The position numbers and the translations under genes are program-made. From Candidatus Methylomicrobium oryzae (lineage in GTDB: Bacteria > Pseudomonadota > Gammaproteobacteria > Methylococcales > Methylomonadaceae), in the NCBI RefSeq assembly GCF_016745425.1, contig NZ_JAERVK010000005.1, forward strand, positions 124,001-188,000: a stretch of DNA of 64,000 nt, given 5' to 3'. Below the pieces are notes generated by a model. It saw only the letters and a list, made by a program, of their open reading frames with translations. It was not told where the DNA came from and searched no databases. Each line of letters begins with the position of its first letter. Position 1 is the first letter of the stretch. Positions 17,009-26,159 of the stretch are shown here, piece by piece.

Positions 17009-17650
17009 ATGCTAAATCCTGAATTTGCAATAAACCCCGAATCACGGTGCCCATGCGTCCTACTTTTAGATACATCAGGATCGATGGAAGGTTCTCCAAT
17101 CAACGAATTAAATCAGGGGCTTCAAGAGTTTGCTAAAAGCTTAAAAGACGATTCGTTAGCGTCACTCAGAGTTGAGGTAGCAGTGGTAACGTTTGATAGT
17201 AATGTTACGATTGTTCAGGACTTTATCACTGCCAGTAACTTTCAAGCGCCAATTCTAACCGCACAAGGCGGTACAGACATGGCAGGAGGAATAAACAAAG
17301 CACTCGATCTTATTGAATTACGCAAGAAAGAATACAGGGGAAATGTAACTTATTATCGGCCTTGGGTATTTATGATTACAGACGGAGCTCCCAACCCTGG
17401 ATGGGAACCTTCAGCACAACGAATAAAGAATGAAGAAAAAAACAAACAGGTAACCTTTTTCGCTGTAGGTGTTGAGGGTGCTGATATGGGAAAACTTAAA
17501 GATATTATTGTGCGCCCTCCCTTTCAATTACGTGGACTAAATTTTCAAGGACTCTTCGTATGGCTTTCAAGTAGCTTAGCAAGAGTTTCTCAGTCGCGTG
17601 TGGGAGAGCAAGTTGGGCTACAAGCACCTGGCAGCGATATTCTTGTTTAA
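17009..17650 (+). CDS. von Willebrand factor A protein, YegL/TerY-like
   Basis: A 213-residue vWA domain covering the whole protein. The metal site is intact: LLLDTSGSMEGSP (D21, S23, S25), GGTDMAGGI for the conserved Thr, and MITDGAPNPGW for the second Asp. No signal peptide, so it is cytosolic. This is the TerY/YegL family, which occurs with a PP2C phosphatase and a kinase; here both follow directly. It probably scaffolds the phospho-switch through metal-dependent binding. Confidence 0.9.
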   Translation: MLNPEFAINPESRCPCVLLLDTSGSMEGSPINELNQGLQEFAKSLKDDSLASLRVEVAVVTFDSNVTIVQDFITASNFQAPILTAQGGTDMAGGINKALDLIELRKKEYRGNVTYYRPWVFMITDGAPNPGWEPSAQRIKNEEKNKQVTFFAVGVEGADMGKLKDIIVRPPFQLRGLNFQGLFVWLSSSLARVSQSRVGEQVGLQAPGSDILV

Positions 17651-17737
17651 CTCTAAAAAAAGTTTTAGCAATCTTTTTGACGACTCAGTCAATGCTTTGG
17701 ATTGCTAAATTAAATTATCTGTAAACGGTTGTTTGAT

Positions 17738-18520
17738 ATGACAGAGCTAGATGATAAAAACGGAGACCTTTGGCGAATAGTGGCTGCATCGTGTTGTGGA
17801 GTGAGCCACGAAAAACTAGATATACCGTGCCAAGATGCGAATTGTTGGGAGGTTAATCCCTCAGGTGTCTTAGTGTTCGCTGTTGCTGATGGAGCCGGCT
17901 CAGCCTCTCTCGCTGAAATCGGATCGGCTATCGCTACGCGCACCTCGGTTGAAATTGTGCGTTCTGAGCTAGACAGAATATTCCCAACTGATGATAAAGA
18001 TTATGAAATGATCCTTGAAAAAGGTCTTGTATCGGCGCAAATAGCGATAGAGACTGAAGCTAAAATCCGGAGTGTCAATATTCAGGACATGGCGACTACG
18101 TTAATCTTAGTTATTGCTCTGTCTAATGTCATTGCGGCGATACAGATTGGAGATGGTGCAGTAGTTGCTGGTGATCAGTTGAATAATATTATTCCGATTA
18201 CCTCCCCTAAACTTGGCGAATACATTAACGAAACTACCTTCATTACATCAGCTGGCGCTATAGAAACAGCGCAGTTTTCAGTCTGGCGAGGCGAAGTTGC
18301 TTATCTCGCAGCGTTCTCTGATGGTCTTCAGATGTTAGCTTTGGAAATGCCAGAAGGAATTCCTCATAGTCCCTTTTTTTCTCCCATATTTAGTTTCTTA
18401 TCCGAAATGGATGATGTCGTAACTGGACAAAAAGAACTAGAGACATTTTTAAGCTCTGCTAGGGTTAGGGAGCGAACGGATGATGATCTGACCTTGTTGC
18501 TTGCAAAGCTCACAAATTAG
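17738..18520 (+). CDS. PP2C-type protein phosphatase, YegK-like
   Basis: A 260-residue PP2C. ATG at 17738 chosen; a TTG 9 bases upstream is possible. Motifs: CCGVSHEKLDIPCQDANCWE at the start, the metal Asp in VFAVADGAGS, then LIVIALSNVIAAIQIGDGAV-like segment (QIGDGAVVAGD), LAAFSDGLQ, and DDDLTLLLAKL at the end. It would remove phosphates placed by the adjacent kinase; E. coli YegK does this to YegI. Four bases separate it from the chosen kinase start. Confidence 0.88.
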   Translation: MTELDDKNGDLWRIVAASCCGVSHEKLDIPCQDANCWEVNPSGVLVFAVADGAGSASLAEIGSAIATRTSVEIVRSELDRIFPTDDKDYEMILEKGLVSAQIAIETEAKIRSVNIQDMATTLILVIALSNVIAAIQIGDGAVVAGDQLNNIIPITSPKLGEYINETTFITSAGAIETAQFSVWRGEVAYLAAFSDGLQMLALEMPEGIPHSPFFSPIFSFLSEMDDVVTGQKELETFLSSARVRERTDDDLTLLLAKLTN

Positions 18521-18524
18521 GTTT

Positions 18525-20528
18525 ATGAAACTGAGATGTCGATTAAATAAAACATTCGTTATTCTGGGTTCTAAACTAGGAGGCGGAGGAGAAGCGAATG
18601 TTTATGAGTTAGTTAATCGCCATGAACCGTTAGTCGCTAAGATTTATCATAAGTTTCCTAATAAGGAGCTAGTAGACAAACTTTTGGCTATGCTTGTCAC
18701 TCCGCCTGATGATCCAATGTCTGGCAAAGGACATGCATCTATTGCTTGGCCAGTAGATTTATTGGAAGATCCGGGAACCGGTCAAGTTATGGGTTTTCTC
18801 ATGCCGCGAGTGAGAGATATGCATCGCATCGTCGATTTCTATAATCCGACACTTCGTCTTCAACAATGTCCGTTATTTGACTATGGTTACTTACATCACA
18901 CTGCTAGAAATCTAGCGTCTGCTGTGCGCGCTCTGCACGCCCGTAGTTACGTAATTGGAGATGTGAATGAGTCTAATATTCTGGCATCAAAAACTACGTT
19001 AATAACACTTATAGATACAGACTCATTTCAGGTTCACGATCCAGGAAGTAGAACTCTTTACCGTTGCAGAGTTGGTACGCCAGAGTACACACCACCTGAG
19101 CTACAAGGAAAGTCATTCGCACAAATTGATCGATCTTTTGAACATGATTTTTTCGGCTTGGGAGTGGTGATATTCAGACTTCTAATGCAAGGAGTACATC
19201 CGTTTGTAGGTGTTTATATCGGTAATAACAGTGACCCTTCGACGACTACTGAGGCGCTCATAAAAGCAGGTCACTTTCCATATTCAACGGGCCGCTTCGT
19301 TCCTTATAAGCCTGGATTTAATGCACCATCTTTTGATGTTTTGCATCCGAGACTCCAGCAACTTTTTATAAGATGTTTCGAGGACGGTCACTCTACGCCT
19401 TCGATGCGCCCAGACGCTAAAGCTTGGCAGGATGCCTTGGAAGAAGCAGAACAATCTTTAATTACTTGTTCTCTTAATAAACAGCACAAGCATGGAAAAC
19501 ACTTAACCAAGTGTCCATGGTGTGAGCGTGCGCGGGCACTAAACGGACATGATCTTTTCCCGTCCGAACAAGTTGTAAAAGCAGGTCAGCACCTAAAGTC
19601 GGCTAATGTTAAACAAACACCGTTGAAACCTCCAGGGCAACCATTTGGAAATGTCCCCCATGTAATCCAACCAAATCCAGGTTACGCAAATCCCGTTAGA
19701 CAACCCAGACTAGGGGGGCAATCACAATCAAAACCAATATATTGGCTACCAGTATTGCTATTATTAGTGTATTTCGTTTTTCATTTAGAAGTTGATCAGA
19801 AATCTAACCCCGTTGAATCTACAACAAAAGCGCAATCTCAGTATTTAACTAACAATCAGATAGATTTTTTTGATAGGAATTCAAATAAATCAGAAAGATC
19901 ATATATATCAGTGACGCCGCAACCTCAACAATTGAAAACATTGTCAGAATCCGAAAAAAGGCAAGTTATTGCTGATAAAGTTCATCATAATCAGCAGTCT
20001 GGTCTGGTAGACGATATCATCACTAAAGAAACCATTGCATTATCTGGCAGCTTGACAAGCGTGGATGCAAAAACGGTGGGTTCTGGTGGCTTCTGGGGGT
20101 TCAGTTTTGAGGCGGTGGACGACAAGGCGCACTATGGTTTCGGATGCAATGACTACAATGAACTATATTTTCGTATTGATGGTAACGATGTGAATTGGAC
20201 AACCGGTACTAAGGCGATGAGAACGCATCCGAATCGCGTCACATTGTATTTTCGTTCGCAGGATTGGGACTTTGTTCAAAGGTGCTCCAGAGGGTCTCGC
20301 TGCGATGGAAGCGCTTGCCCACTTGCGATAGTTGTTGAACCCTATACGAATGCACAAAACACTGTACCAAACTCTCCATTAGCTGATGTTTTTGGGAGCC
20401 GGAGCTTAAACGTTGAACCTAAAGTGGCGTCGAAGGGAGTTACACGTACCTCACCAACCATAGCTAAGAGAGAAGAGTGGAAACCTAAAACGAGTATTTT
20501 TGCGCCACCGTCCCGAGATGATCTATAA
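18525..20528 (+). CDS. Membrane-anchored protein kinase, YegI-like
   Basis: A 667-residue kinase. ATG 18525 chosen (a TTG at 18501 would overlap the phosphatase). Kinase domain: Gly-rich loop GSKLGGGGEANVYE (residues 15-28), Lys39 in VAKIYHK, an atypical catalytic loop VIGDVNESNIL at about 143 and LIDTDSFQV at about 163 in place of DFG. A Cys/His patch (CSLNKQHKHGKHLTKCPWC) follows, then one membrane segment at about 406-422 (YWLPVLLLLVYFVFHL) and an outer part with CSRGSRCDGSAC. So the catalytic side is cytosolic and a ~230-residue sensor domain is likely periplasmic. This is the YegI / TerY-P kinase type. Confidence 0.87.
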   Translation: MKLRCRLNKTFVILGSKLGGGGEANVYELVNRHEPLVAKIYHKFPNKELVDKLLAMLVTPPDDPMSGKGHASIAWPVDLLEDPGTGQVMGFLMPRVRDMHRIVDFYNPTLRLQQCPLFDYGYLHHTARNLASAVRALHARSYVIGDVNESNILASKTTLITLIDTDSFQVHDPGSRTLYRCRVGTPEYTPPELQGKSFAQIDRSFEHDFFGLGVVIFRLLMQGVHPFVGVYIGNNSDPSTTTEALIKAGHFPYSTGRFVPYKPGFNAPSFDVLHPRLQQLFIRCFEDGHSTPSMRPDAKAWQDALEEAEQSLITCSLNKQHKHGKHLTKCPWCERARALNGHDLFPSEQVVKAGQHLKSANVKQTPLKPPGQPFGNVPHVIQPNPGYANPVRQPRLGGQSQSKPIYWLPVLLLLVYFVFHLEVDQKSNPVESTTKAQSQYLTNNQIDFFDRNSNKSERSYISVTPQPQQLKTLSESEKRQVIADKVHHNQQSGLVDDIITKETIALSGSLTSVDAKTVGSGGFWGFSFEAVDDKAHYGFGCNDYNELYFRIDGNDVNWTTGTKAMRTHPNRVTLYFRSQDWDFVQRCSRGSRCDGSACPLAIVVEPYTNAQNTVPNSPLADVFGSRSLNVEPKVASKGVTRTSPTIAKREEWKPKTSIFAPPSRDDL

Positions 20529-20541
20529 ACTCGAGAAACCA

Positions 20542-21921
20542 ATGTTATTAAACAAAAACGCTTTCTATATATTATTAATTATTACTATAGTTACATCTGG
20601 TTGTACTTGGAATATTCCTCTTGTGGTTGATCCAACTAAGGATATGTATCAATCTCAGCTTGGTAGAAAAAAAATGCCTATTAAGGTTGGTATGTACTTA
20701 AGTGATGACCTTAAACAATACGTTTACAAACAACAAAAAATGGGTATGACCTTTCAAATGCGAGCAGGAGAGTATTTGCCTCTAATCAGCATGAAAATGG
20801 CTTCTACCATGTTTGACGGTGTTATATTGGTTAACTCACTCCCACCATATAATGATAGCTATAGACCAGATGTTGAAGCGGTAATTAGACCAGAAATCCT
20901 TTTTTGCTATGGCAATGCCATAGGAACTTTTTCAGGGTATATAGAGGCAAAAGTGAAATTGCGCATTACTGCCTATGACTTAGATGGCAACACTGTATGG
21001 CAAGATGAAGCAACAGCGGAAAGTAGAAGTAATGATATGTTTTTCGCAAACAGTTATGAAGAAATAGGTACAGCAGGATATCAGGCTGGTTTTTCTGCCA
21101 CTACTAATATTGTAAATAATTTCTATGCCAAGCCACCACAAGAGCTTTTTTCACTCCTTGAAATTAAAAAGGCAGAAAATTTAAGAAATCAGGGGACTTT
21201 GCCTGATTTTGAACTTTTTAAAGAACTCTATGAAAAGGGGCTGTTTCAATACGATAAAAAAAACTATCATCAGTCGTTATATTTATTCGAAAAGGCATCA
21301 ATCATAGACCCTGATGAACCAGCGGCATTATTTCCTATGGGAGCAAGTTATATTCACATAGGTGAGAAGGATAGGGCTTTAAAAAAGTTTGAAGATGTCA
21401 TTGCGAAGAAACCTTCCAAACAAGAAGTCAATGATTCTAAGAAATATATTCAATTGTTAAATGCCCCTTTAAAGATTGGTATTATTAGTGGTAATAAATC
21501 TAATAAGTCTACATTAAATGATGTGCTAATTCATGATGCCTTAATACATAGTGGGATGTATGAAATTATAGATATCGCTGAGTTAGTGCCGACAAATAAC
21601 CTTATGACACCGCAATTCTTTGCTAGGTGTTATAAAAAAGGTGTCAAAATAATTATTTTGCACGATGTTGATAGTTTTTCTCAGAAAGCTCAATCAAGTA
21701 ACTATAGCGGTGGAGACGTTGCAACAGATCATATTGTTAAAATTTCGGCAAAAATCTATTCAACAAAGAAAATGAATTTAAAAACTGAAGTACAGATAAA
21801 CGAAAGAACAAGCACTATCCAAGGACAAACAGTGGAAGAGGAAATGAATACAAGACAACAGCTATTGCAAAATGGTGCTAAAAAACTGGTCTTGCAGTTA
21901 TTAAAGAACGATATTTTGTAA
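20542..21921 (+). CDS. Large lipoprotein with TPR-like middle domain
   Basis: A 459-residue predicted lipoprotein: signal peptide with lipobox TSGC, Cys21. The first part resembles CsgG/GNA1162-type outer-membrane lipoproteins (PEILFCYG, LRITAYDLDGNTVWQDEA). The middle (about 225-300) has a tetratricopeptide pattern (FQYDKKNYHQSLYLFEKAS, ALKKFEDVIAKKPS). The last part repeats a Rossmann-like CsgG core (LKIGIISGN, KIIILHDVDS). It starts 13 bases after the kinase stop, so it probably belongs to the module as its envelope-facing partner. Family assignment is tentative. Confidence 0.65.
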   Translation: MLLNKNAFYILLIITIVTSGCTWNIPLVVDPTKDMYQSQLGRKKMPIKVGMYLSDDLKQYVYKQQKMGMTFQMRAGEYLPLISMKMASTMFDGVILVNSLPPYNDSYRPDVEAVIRPEILFCYGNAIGTFSGYIEAKVKLRITAYDLDGNTVWQDEATAESRSNDMFFANSYEEIGTAGYQAGFSATTNIVNNFYAKPPQELFSLLEIKKAENLRNQGTLPDFELFKELYEKGLFQYDKKNYHQSLYLFEKASIIDPDEPAALFPMGASYIHIGEKDRALKKFEDVIAKKPSKQEVNDSKKYIQLLNAPLKIGIISGNKSNKSTLNDVLIHDALIHSGMYEIIDIAELVPTNNLMTPQFFARCYKKGVKIIILHDVDSFSQKAQSSNYSGGDVATDHIVKISAKIYSTKKMNLKTEVQINERTSTIQGQTVEEEMNTRQQLLQNGAKKLVLQLLKNDIL

Positions 21922-22307
21922 TCAAAAATAACTTTTGTTGTTTGTGTACTTTTAGTCGCTGATTGACATTAGGACTTTACTTTTTATGCTCATTGCTCAT
22001 AGAAAAAGGTGCAGGGTAAGCCTTTACTTTTTCCATTTGATTTTTTTCCCAACGGCTACTTTTGGACGACGGATCTACTTGGCACCCAAGAATCGACTGT
22101 CCGCTTTGAGTGGGTCTGTTATTGCCATTTTCGGAAATCTGGCTTGACTGAGCGCTGAGGATCGAACTCTGCCTGACAATGTTAAATTTCAAGCCAATTT
22201 TTGAAGTCGCCAGTTCAAATCCAGAGTTTTACAGCTTTTTACAGGTATTGGCAACTGAGTTTAAACGATGTACCATAGGCAGCATTGAGTTCTATTGGAG
22301 GCCCATC
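21922..22307. other. Gap between cargo island and transfer block
   Basis: About 385 bases. A 71-codon frame on the minus strand shows no domain, no start signal and no neighbour logic. Nothing else recognised, and no tRNA or terminator. Composition changes here from AT-rich to the more balanced tra region. Confidence 0.35.
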
Positions 22308-22916
22308 ATGCCCTCATTCTCATCTCATTCAAGCCATACCAGACTATCCCCCCGTCCTCAACCAGCTGACTCGGTAAAAGCTAACTTTGCCGGCCAGCAT
22401 AGCACTGTTAATTGCCAGACATGTAACCGGACCATGGTACCTCGGGTGATCAGTTATTATGGCCAGCCGTTACGGTCCATTTGTCCTTTCTGTGGCACGA
22501 CCTTCAGCAAGTTTCCTAGCGGGCTACAGCGATTGATGCACCGGTTTCAAACACGCCGCTTGTCGTTTACCCTTTTTAAAGGGATGACACTTCTCGCGTT
22601 ATGCTTTGGCATGCTTTGGTGGGTCAGTGATTGGGCAAAGCTACCCGTAAACTTAAGTCTTTTCATGGTATTCGGAGCCATTGGTTTTGGTCTGTTGGCC
22701 TTGGCTGAACTGTTTGTGCAAGGCGTGGAACACCTCGCAGCCAGACTGTCTCACGAGAGCAATTATTATTGGGCGGCATTCGTCCTAATCATCATGGTCA
22801 TCGCTCATCAACGCGATGATTTGATTCAGTATCTGTTGCTTTTTTCCATTCTCCTTTTGGTACGCTGGGTGATTGTAGGTACTGTAAGGGCCCTAAGTGG
22901 ATGCAAGTCGCATTAA
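22308..22916 (+). CDS. Zinc-ribbon membrane protein
   Basis: A 202-residue protein, convergent with traG and only 8 bases from its stop. Start at 22308, with GGAGG 7 bases upstream. Residues 38-65 hold CQTCNRTM and CPFCGTTF, a zinc ribbon, and four hydrophobic segments follow (LLALCFGMLWWV, LFMVFGAIGFGLLALAEL, YYWAAFVLIIMVIAH, LLLFSILLLVRWVI). It occupies the position next to traG where SXT has eex, but it lies on the opposite strand and is not recognisably Eex. Function unknown. Confidence 0.7.
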   Translation: MPSFSSHSSHTRLSPRPQPADSVKANFAGQHSTVNCQTCNRTMVPRVISYYGQPLRSICPFCGTTFSKFPSGLQRLMHRFQTRRLSFTLFKGMTLLALCFGMLWWVSDWAKLPVNLSLFMVFGAIGFGLLALAELFVQGVEHLAARLSHESNYYWAAFVLIIMVIAHQRDDLIQYLLLFSILLLVRWVIVGTVRALSGCKSH

Positions 22917-22924
22917 ATTAGGGG

Positions 22925-25900
22925 TTAATCGCTCACCCGTCCGCGTGCCCGGTTGAAGTTATCAATCTGATCGATCAGATCGTTTCGATTCTGCCCAGCC
23001 GCACTGCGTAGCAACTTCGCGATGTTGTTGCCATCGATGTCGCCTTCTTCCTCAAGCAGTTTTTGTTTTGCCTGCCCTAAGCTGCCATTGTCTTCACCGC
23101 CGACGGCAATTCCGGCAAAAGCCTCGAACATGGCGGCGCGATAATAGGCTTGTTGGGTCGGAGTGAGTCTGTCGGCCACTTCATTGACTCGGTGATCGGC
23201 CCAGGTTTTCGATGCCTCGGAGAATCCAGGATACGATTGCGATGCGGCAAATTTAAGTGCCTCCCAATGATCTTCACCATTCGAAAGCGCCTCTTGAAAA
23301 CTGCCGGTAAATTGTTTGATGGCCTTGCTTCCCACCGAACCAACGGCTTCAATATTTTTTGCAGTATTATAAACACTGCCACCCAACATATTGTAAGACC
23401 ACTCCGCAGCAGATGGCGTATTGTTGGCAGCGGTTGCAATCGCGGTTCTGAAATGTTCGGCTTTGCGTTGCCTCATCTCGGCAACCCCCGCACTCGTCTG
23501 TTGATCCAAACGCTCGAGGTTCTGCTGATGATCGGCCGTAATCGATTTCTGGCCCGTCGCCATCCGGCCATGTGTCCCGTGGATCTGGCTCTGTGCCTGG
23601 TGGGTAGCGGCTTCAGCTTCGGGTCGAGGATCGGCAAGGTCTGCGTGCTCAACCCGCGTTTGGGCGGCCCCCATGACGGGGGCCTGGGGTTTCAGGTTCT
23701 CGTTTTTCCCTGGATTCCAGTCAGCCTCCGATGTTGGCGCATGAAACGCATCGCCCAGTAACTGGTAACCCGCGATTTCCGCGCTCCGCGACTGCTGACT
23801 ATCCAGGGTTCGATAGCTGGGGGAGGAAAAACCGGTTAACAAGGACATGCCTGCCGCAGCATAGGCCTGATCGCTATTGGACAGCCAACCGGCCGCTTTC
23901 CATTGCGAAGCCAATCGTTGCGCATCACCGCGGAGGCCATACTGATCCAGCGTTTGATCCAGTCGTTCCATCAATGCACCGTCACTGGCCAGTCGCAAAC
24001 CGGTCTCCGCAGCGCCAAAGCTGGCCAAGGCTCCGAAGCGTTGCCCGGCCGAGACCGTTCGTTGATAGGTTTCCGACGCGGAAACGGCATCGGTTGCACT
24101 GTGTTGTAGCGACGATAATGATTGATTTTGCAAGCCCATCGAGGCCACGTTACGGGTGCCGGATTGTGCGTCCAGGGCTAAACTTTTCGCAAGCCCGGCC
24201 TGATAACCCTGGCTGTCCGTCACCGTTTGCGCTATGTCCGCGGCGATCGAATCGGATTTGTCCTGGCCGACTTTAAAATCGTTCTGTAACCGCCCTGAAA
24301 TGGCGGCGCCCAAGGCCTCTTCGGACAATTTGGTACCGGCATTCGCGCTGCCGGCCACCAATGCCGAGAAGTGATCCGCTGAAATGCCCGTATCGCTATG
24401 CTTCTTGGCAAACGATTCACCGTACTGCCGGTTATAGGCATCGGTATGGCTGGAACTGCTAACGATCTGCTGTCCCAGGGAATGGCTGTCAAACGCATCG
24501 CTGGTGATACTGTGGGTTTTTGAAGCCGTCGCAGACACATTGTGCATGAAGCTGCTCGTGGCTTGTTCGGATGCCTGGGAGGCGGACGCCACGGCCGCGT
24601 TCAGGTCTCGTCCGGCGGAAAAGGTCGGCAAGACTTTGTCGCTTCCGCTCATAGTGACCGCCGACAGGGGGCTGTACTGATGCAGGGGTTGTGCGTTCAA
24701 TAGCGGCCCAGGACTGACTACATCCGGGGAGGCGATTTTCTCATTGACGTAATCTCCGCCGTCCATCCGTCCCAGAAAATGCGTGGCGGTCACTGCGCCG
24801 CGGTAAATCAGCATCAAGGTGATCGCCGGTGTCGAGGCCGCCAACATCCCGCCGATCGACAGCCATTGCTGTAATTCCATATCGAGCTGGTAAATGCCCA
24901 TCATCGACGGCAGATTGTAGTTGGCTGAGGTCAACGCCGCCATTTTGCCGGCTGCCGACATATTGATGAACAAATTCACCACCGCAAGAATCGGCATCCA
25001 TAACTGGATCCAGAGCAGCATGGAAAAGTAACCGATGTTCATCCGCAATCCCACGCTGCCGAATAGCACCACGAACGCCATGATCGGCGCAATCGCATAG
25101 CTCAGGCCTTCGATAAACGCCATCATCGGCCGGACAATCCGGGAAAACAAGGTCTGTTCCGCTGCCCACTGGGTATTGCGTTGCTGGATGGCCTGCTCGA
25201 TCATTGAGGCTTTGGTCCAGTGCATCGCATCCTCATGTCGGCCGATGACGCCTTTTTCGAACATCGGCATAATCGCCGACATCAACATATAATCGGCCGC
25301 ATTAATGACACCGGGGCCGGCCAGGGCATCAAAGGCCTCCTGAATTTTCGGCACGGTATCGCTCGCTGCGGCGACGCCCAAGGTTTGCTGCAACAGATTT
25401 TCCAGGGAGGTAGGGAAGGCGCCATTCGCGACCACGCCCAAATCCGTCCAGGCATCGGTACAGGTTTTGGTTTGCGGCTGGCCACCGACATAGATTTCGG
25501 TCATGTAAATGTCGGAGTCGAACCGAAGCGCATTGAGGGGATCGGCATCGCGTAAAATGGCATCGACCGATTTCAGATTCAAATCCACGCCGGTCAGGGT
25601 GCATTCCCGGACGTAATTGGCAAAGGAGGTTTCCATGTCGCTGCCGGCATTGGGAGCGTTGGCGGCGCCCAAGCCGACCCGGGAGAGCAGGTTCCTGCGA
25701 ACCGCGGTCAGGGTTTGCAAACTATCGGCAAAACCATGGCCGGTCATCGAGGGCAGGGCAAAGGCCTGTTCGAACAGGCGAGTCGACCGATAACCCATAT
25801 TCGACATCACGCTGCCGACGACGGCCGGTCCCAACGGTACATGATCGACCACGACCACACTGCCGGTATAGGCATCTTCAATCGCGACCTTGACGGAGGG

Positions 25901-26122
25901 CGCGTACAGCATCAGCCACAAGACATACGCCAAAAATAGGTCCTGATAGCGAACACCTCGACCATCCCATTGCAGTAAAGCTCGCAGCATGATGATGATT
26001 ACGCCGATCAAGCCACCCACACCGGCGGCGGTGCGGTAATCCCCGGTGCCGGAAATCATCGCGACCGCATTCAACACGGCTTGCAGGTAGGCTGAATCGC
26101 CGACGGAGAAGATTTCGAACAT
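22925..26122 (-). CDS. traG: Mating-pair stabilisation and pore protein TraG
   Basis: A 1065-residue inner-membrane protein. Start chosen at 26122 (MFEIFSVGDSAYLQAV), the usual TraG opening; the longer frame begins with an arginine-rich stretch. The N-terminal TraG_N domain has several membrane segments (GGLIGVIIIMLRALLQW, LAYVLWLMLYAP, IAPIMAFVVLFGSVG, LLWIQLWMPILAVVNLF). The long C-terminal half is Ser/Ala/Gln-rich, periplasmic and probably filamentous (ADHFSALVAGSANAGTKLSE). It stabilises mating pairs and, in F, interacts with entry exclusion. Order traF-traH-traG matches F and SXT. Confidence 0.92.
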   Translation of the reverse strand: MFEIFSVGDSAYLQAVLNAVAMISGTGDYRTAAGVGGLIGVIIIMLRALLQWDGRGVRYQDLFLAYVLWLMLYAPSVKVAIEDAYTGSVVVVDHVPLGPAVVGSVMSNMGYRSTRLFEQAFALPSMTGHGFADSLQTLTAVRRNLLSRVGLGAANAPNAGSDMETSFANYVRECTLTGVDLNLKSVDAILRDADPLNALRFDSDIYMTEIYVGGQPQTKTCTDAWTDLGVVANGAFPTSLENLLQQTLGVAAASDTVPKIQEAFDALAGPGVINAADYMLMSAIMPMFEKGVIGRHEDAMHWTKASMIEQAIQQRNTQWAAEQTLFSRIVRPMMAFIEGLSYAIAPIMAFVVLFGSVGLRMNIGYFSMLLWIQLWMPILAVVNLFINMSAAGKMAALTSANYNLPSMMGIYQLDMELQQWLSIGGMLAASTPAITLMLIYRGAVTATHFLGRMDGGDYVNEKIASPDVVSPGPLLNAQPLHQYSPLSAVTMSGSDKVLPTFSAGRDLNAAVASASQASEQATSSFMHNVSATASKTHSITSDAFDSHSLGQQIVSSSSHTDAYNRQYGESFAKKHSDTGISADHFSALVAGSANAGTKLSEEALGAAISGRLQNDFKVGQDKSDSIAADIAQTVTDSQGYQAGLAKSLALDAQSGTRNVASMGLQNQSLSSLQHSATDAVSASETYQRTVSAGQRFGALASFGAAETGLRLASDGALMERLDQTLDQYGLRGDAQRLASQWKAAGWLSNSDQAYAAAGMSLLTGFSSPSYRTLDSQQSRSAEIAGYQLLGDAFHAPTSEADWNPGKNENLKPQAPVMGAAQTRVEHADLADPRPEAEAATHQAQSQIHGTHGRMATGQKSITADHQQNLERLDQQTSAGVAEMRQRKAEHFRTAIATAANNTPSAAEWSYNMLGGSVYNTAKNIEAVGSVGSKAIKQFTGSFQEALSNGEDHWEALKFAASQSYPGFSEASKTWADHRVNEVADRLTPTQQAYYRAAMFEAFAGIAVGGEDNGSLGQAKQKLLEEEGDIDGNNIAKLLRSAAGQNRNDLIDQIDNFNRARGRVSD

Positions 26123-26159
26123 AGAGACCTGATTGGAAAGGGCTGATGAACGGGAATGG

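Noticed and set aside
18501-18524. An upstream TTG start for the kinase
   Set aside because: It overlaps the phosphatase and adds no conserved residues; ATG 18525 is used instead.
21977-22192. A 71-codon open frame on the minus strand
   Set aside because: No start signal, no domain, no neighbours on that strand; probably chance.
22308-22916. Entry-exclusion protein Eex
   Set aside because: Position next to traG fits, but it is on the opposite strand, has a zinc ribbon and shows no Eex likeness.
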